Below are positions 14,018 through 15,821 of a stretch of DNA of 15,821 nucleotides, in pieces. The notes under the pieces were generated by a model, which was given only the letters and a program-made list of their open reading frames with translations, did not search any database and had not been told where the DNA came from. Position 1 is the first letter of the stretch, and each line of letters begins with the position of its first letter. This DNA is from Candidatus Onthomorpha intestinigallinarum (lineage in GTDB: Bacteria > Bacteroidota > Bacteroidia > Bacteroidales > P3), in contig DXGG01000122.1 of the NCBI GenBank assembly GCA_019114015.1, positions 1-15,821 on the forward strand, in the 5' to 3' direction. The translations under genes were made by a program, and so were the position numbers.

Positions 14018-14739
14018 GATACCCTTTAAGTCATTCCTTCTCAAAGAGTTATTTCGAGCAAAAGTTCAAAGAGGAGAATATAAGCGCGAGTTTCGAACTG
14101 TTTGAACTTGAACGTATAGACATGCTTGAAGAACTGCTCAAACGGGAAACCGACCTGAGAGGCTTCTGTGTGACAATGCCTTACAAGGAAAAGATAATGT
14201 CACTTCTCGACATGACGAGTCCTTTGGCCGAACGCTGTACAAACGCAAACTGCATAAAAATAGAAAGGCGGGGCAAAGACTTCATACTCAAAGGGTTCAA
14301 TACGGATGCCTACGGTTTTGGCAAAAGCGTCGAGAGCCTTGGCATAAACCGCGGAAGCACCGCCTGCATAATGGGCAGCGGCGGAGTAAGCAAGACGATA
14401 AGCGTGGTATTGGACGATATGGGCATAAGACACCTTACCGTCAGCCGAAGACCCGAAGGAAATCAGATAAGCTACCGGCAGATGAACGAAATACTGGAAG
14501 ATACCGTGCTGATAATCAATGCAACCCCTCTTGGAATGCATCCATATGAAAACATGATGGCAGATATAGACACGGAAAAACTGACAAGAGGGCATTGCGT
14601 CTTCGACCTCATATACAACCCTGCCGAAACACCCCTTCTGAAAGAGGCCAAAGCCCGAGGAGCAAGAACGATGAACGGACTGGACATGCTGCATCTTCAG
14701 GCCGACCTGGCTTGGAAAATATTCAACTCAAACCTTTAG
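13984..14739 (+). CDS. aroE: Shikimate dehydrogenase; no canonical start codon, possibly made as a DedA fusion by -1 frameshift
   Basis: AroE reduces 3-dehydroshikimate to shikimate with NADPH in aromatic biosynthesis. The frame shows KYGLVGYPLSHSFSKSYF (from 14002, shikimate-binding serines), VTMPYKEK with the catalytic Lys codon at 14185, NANCIK, NTDAYG with the catalytic Asp codon at 14305, a glycine loop GSGGVSK from 14374, SRRPEG, INATPLGMHP, and the C-terminal DLIYNPAETPLL...NGLDMLHLQADLAW. It is complete and about 245 residues from KYGL, the usual Bacteroidota length. The frame is open from a TGA at 13909-13911, yet no ATG, GTG or TTG occurs before ATG 14122, which lies past the shikimate-binding motif. 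The listed start is the codon reached by -1 slippage at 13978-13984; the fusion would be about 490 residues. Rare starts such as ATT 13942 or ATC 13975 are alternatives. The M50B-like gene starts 3 bases after the stop. Confidence 0.88.
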   Translation, partial: ENDSHPKYGLVGYPLSHSFSKSYFEQKFKEENISASFELFELERIDMLEELLKRETDLRGFCVTMPYKEKIMSLLDMTSPLAERCTNANCIKIERRGKDFILKGFNTDAYGFGKSVESLGINRGSTACIMGSGGVSKTISVVLDDMGIRHLTVSRRPEGNQISYRQMNEILEDTVLIINATPLGMHPYENMMADIDTEKLTRGHCVFDLIYNPAETPLLKEAKARGARTMNGLDMLHLQADLAWKIFNSNL

Positions 14740-14742
14740 GCA

Positions 14743-15420
14743 ATGCAACAGATACCACTTTATCTCAAAGCCATCATACCTGTTGCCGTTTTCATACTCA
14801 TGCAGATAAAGCCGTTGGGAATATGGCTCAAGACCGTATGTACCTTTTTTCATGAGACCTCCCATGCTCTCACGGCACTGTTGCTTGGCAACAAGGTCAA
14901 AAACATAGAACTGCACGACACCACCTCCGGAGTCTGTACGAGCACAAGCAAGAGCAAGTTCAAGACATTCCTCACTTCTCTTGCCGGATACACGCTCTGC
15001 TCATTCATACCCCTCGCCATAATTTTCGTTATAAACAACAGATATGTGCAGGCAAGCTTTTTGATACTTGCAATCTTTACATTTCTGAACATAATACTGT
15101 ACATGCGTGGAGGCTATGCTCTTCTGTGGAGCCTGGTTTTCGCATGTATCAACCTGCTTCTGTATTGGCTTCCCATCTCAGGAACCGTACTAATATATGT
15201 TCTTTACTGCTATCTTTGGGTTGTAGCCATAGACAATACCGCCTCATGCATGAGCCTTTTAAAATGCTCGCTGCAAAAACCGAAACAGAGCGGTGACTGC
15301 ACAAACCTGCAGAAAATCACAGGCATTCCGGCATTTTTATGGGCTGTCGTCTTCTTCGCAGTAAACATCACAGCTCTTTACTTTGCGCTCAAGGCGATTT
15401 TCCATATAAAAATCCTGTAA
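14743..15420 (+). CDS. M50B-like membrane metalloprotease family protein
   Basis: The 225-residue product has an HETSH motif (H37-H41, in FFHETSHALTALLLG) within a membrane region. This matches the HExxH zinc site and following glycine of the peptidase M50B-like family. Next comes KVKNIELHDTTSGVC...LAGY, also typical (a short beta strand and a GY turn). About six hydrophobic segments are visible: near 8-24, 35-50, 82-98, 102-120, 124-165 (two) and 200-222. I see no clear second-site NPDG or LDG motif, as expected for this small subgroup. The substrate is unknown, and proteolytic activity is inferred from the motif only. The start is 3 bases after the aroE stop, so the gene is translationally linked to aroE and is the last of the run; I see no obvious hairpin terminator before panD. 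Confidence 0.82.
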   Translation: MQQIPLYLKAIIPVAVFILMQIKPLGIWLKTVCTFFHETSHALTALLLGNKVKNIELHDTTSGVCTSTSKSKFKTFLTSLAGYTLCSFIPLAIIFVINNRYVQASFLILAIFTFLNIILYMRGGYALLWSLVFACINLLLYWLPISGTVLIYVLYCYLWVVAIDNTASCMSLLKCSLQKPKQSGDCTNLQKITGIPAFLWAVVFFAVNITALYFALKAIFHIKIL

Positions 15421-15436
15421 TTCAAATTTTAATTCC

Positions 15437-15444
15437 TACCTTTG
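15437..15444 (+). promoter_or_regulatory. -7 box of panD
   Basis: TACCTTTG matches TAnnTTTG and is 29 bases before the panD ATG. The -33 region 20 bases upstream has only CTG (15415-15417). Confidence 0.62.
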
Positions 15445-15473
15445 CACCGCCAATTCAAAAGGAAGAAAAAGCA

Positions 15474-15818
15474 ATGCAAATAGAGGTGTTAAAATCCAAA
15501 ATACACAGGGTTGCGGTAACTCAGGCCGACCTTAACTATATTGGAAGCATTACAATAGACGAGGATTTGATGGACGCTGCGGGACTGATTGAGAACGAAA
15601 GGGTTTATATCTACAATATCAACAACGGAGAACGGTTTGACACTTACGCGATAAAAGGCAGACGCGGCAGCGGTGTAATAGGTCTGAACGGTGCGGCAGC
15701 CCGCATGGCTCAAATAGGCGACATGGTCATCATCGTCTCATTTGCACAAATGGACCTCGAGCAGGCTAAAAAATTCCATCCTACCGTCATATTCCCTCAA
15801 AACAACAAACTGGTATAA
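15474..15818 (+). CDS. panD: Aspartate 1-decarboxylase proenzyme
   Basis: PanD decarboxylates L-aspartate to beta-alanine for pantothenate and coenzyme A synthesis, using a pyruvoyl group formed by self-cleavage. The 114-residue product has the usual length. The cleavage site is Gly24-Ser25 (YIGSITID). Lys9, Arg54, Thr57 and Tyr58 are at the canonical positions (GERFDTY), and the GLNGAAAR stretch of the active site is present. The ATG at 15474 gives this exact numbering and follows AAGGAAGAAAAAGCA. A longer in-frame extension upstream overlaps the M50B-like gene and has no similarity. It probably has its own promoter (-7 box at 15437). A link with the acyl-CoA enzymes through coenzyme A supply is thematic only. 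Confidence 0.97.
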   Translation: MQIEVLKSKIHRVAVTQADLNYIGSITIDEDLMDAAGLIENERVYIYNINNGERFDTYAIKGRRGSGVIGLNGAAARMAQIGDMVIIVSFAQMDLEQAKKFHPTVIFPQNNKLV

Positions 15819-15821
15819 CAT

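Noticed and set aside
15339..15473. N-terminal extension of PanD
   Set aside because: It overlaps the M50B-like gene in another frame and would displace the Gly24-Ser25 numbering. The ATG at 15474 follows a -7 box.

Overview
The window reads as Bacteroidota, most likely order Bacteroidales. Five genes or gene groups are preceded by the characteristic TAnnTTTG -7 box (TATATTTG, TATCTTTG or TACCTTTG), two of them with TTG exactly 19 bases upstream. Start codons lie in A-rich contexts with little Shine-Dalgarno signal, and several genes encode typical short signal peptides ending in AQ. A butyryl-CoA-dehydrogenase-like module points to a fermentative anaerobe. I cannot name the genus.

Left part (1-3180): the end of etfB, then etfA and a long 568-residue acyl-CoA dehydrogenase, all on the plus strand and closed by a clear terminator. 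This is one electron-transfer flavoprotein (ETF) / acyl-CoA dehydrogenase module. After it come a minus-strand secreted protein with 28-residue tandem repeats, an intergenic region with a candidate small transcript, and a minus-strand tRNA-Glu(CTC) with its own promoter and two successive hairpin terminators.

Second module (4660-7785): a promoter, a 379-residue butyryl-CoA-dehydrogenase-type enzyme, etfB and etfA, then a terminator. Its gene order is the reverse of the first module (dehydrogenase first rather than last). The ETF subunits resemble those of NAD-linked, possibly electron-bifurcating systems.

Middle (7786-10180): a broken beta-barrel-type secreted protein (frameshift confined to about 20 bases), a small repeat-bearing lipoprotein with a textbook promoter, and trmD on the minus strand, converging with the lipoprotein on a shared terminator hairpin.

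Right part (10120-15420): a promoter followed by a tight run of five genes: a 474-residue secreted protein with repeated modules, a 552-residue TPR protein, a DedA-family membrane protein, shikimate dehydrogenase (aroE) and a small M50B-like membrane metalloprotease. panD follows with its own -7 box.

The most striking observation is at the dedA/aroE junction. The aroE frame has no ATG, GTG or TTG upstream of its conserved N-terminal motif. The dedA frame carries an in-phase A AAA AAG heptamer, and a -1 shift there leads directly into the aroE frame. This suggests a programmed frameshift making a membrane-anchored DedA-AroE fusion. A non-canonical aroE start or an indel are the alternatives.
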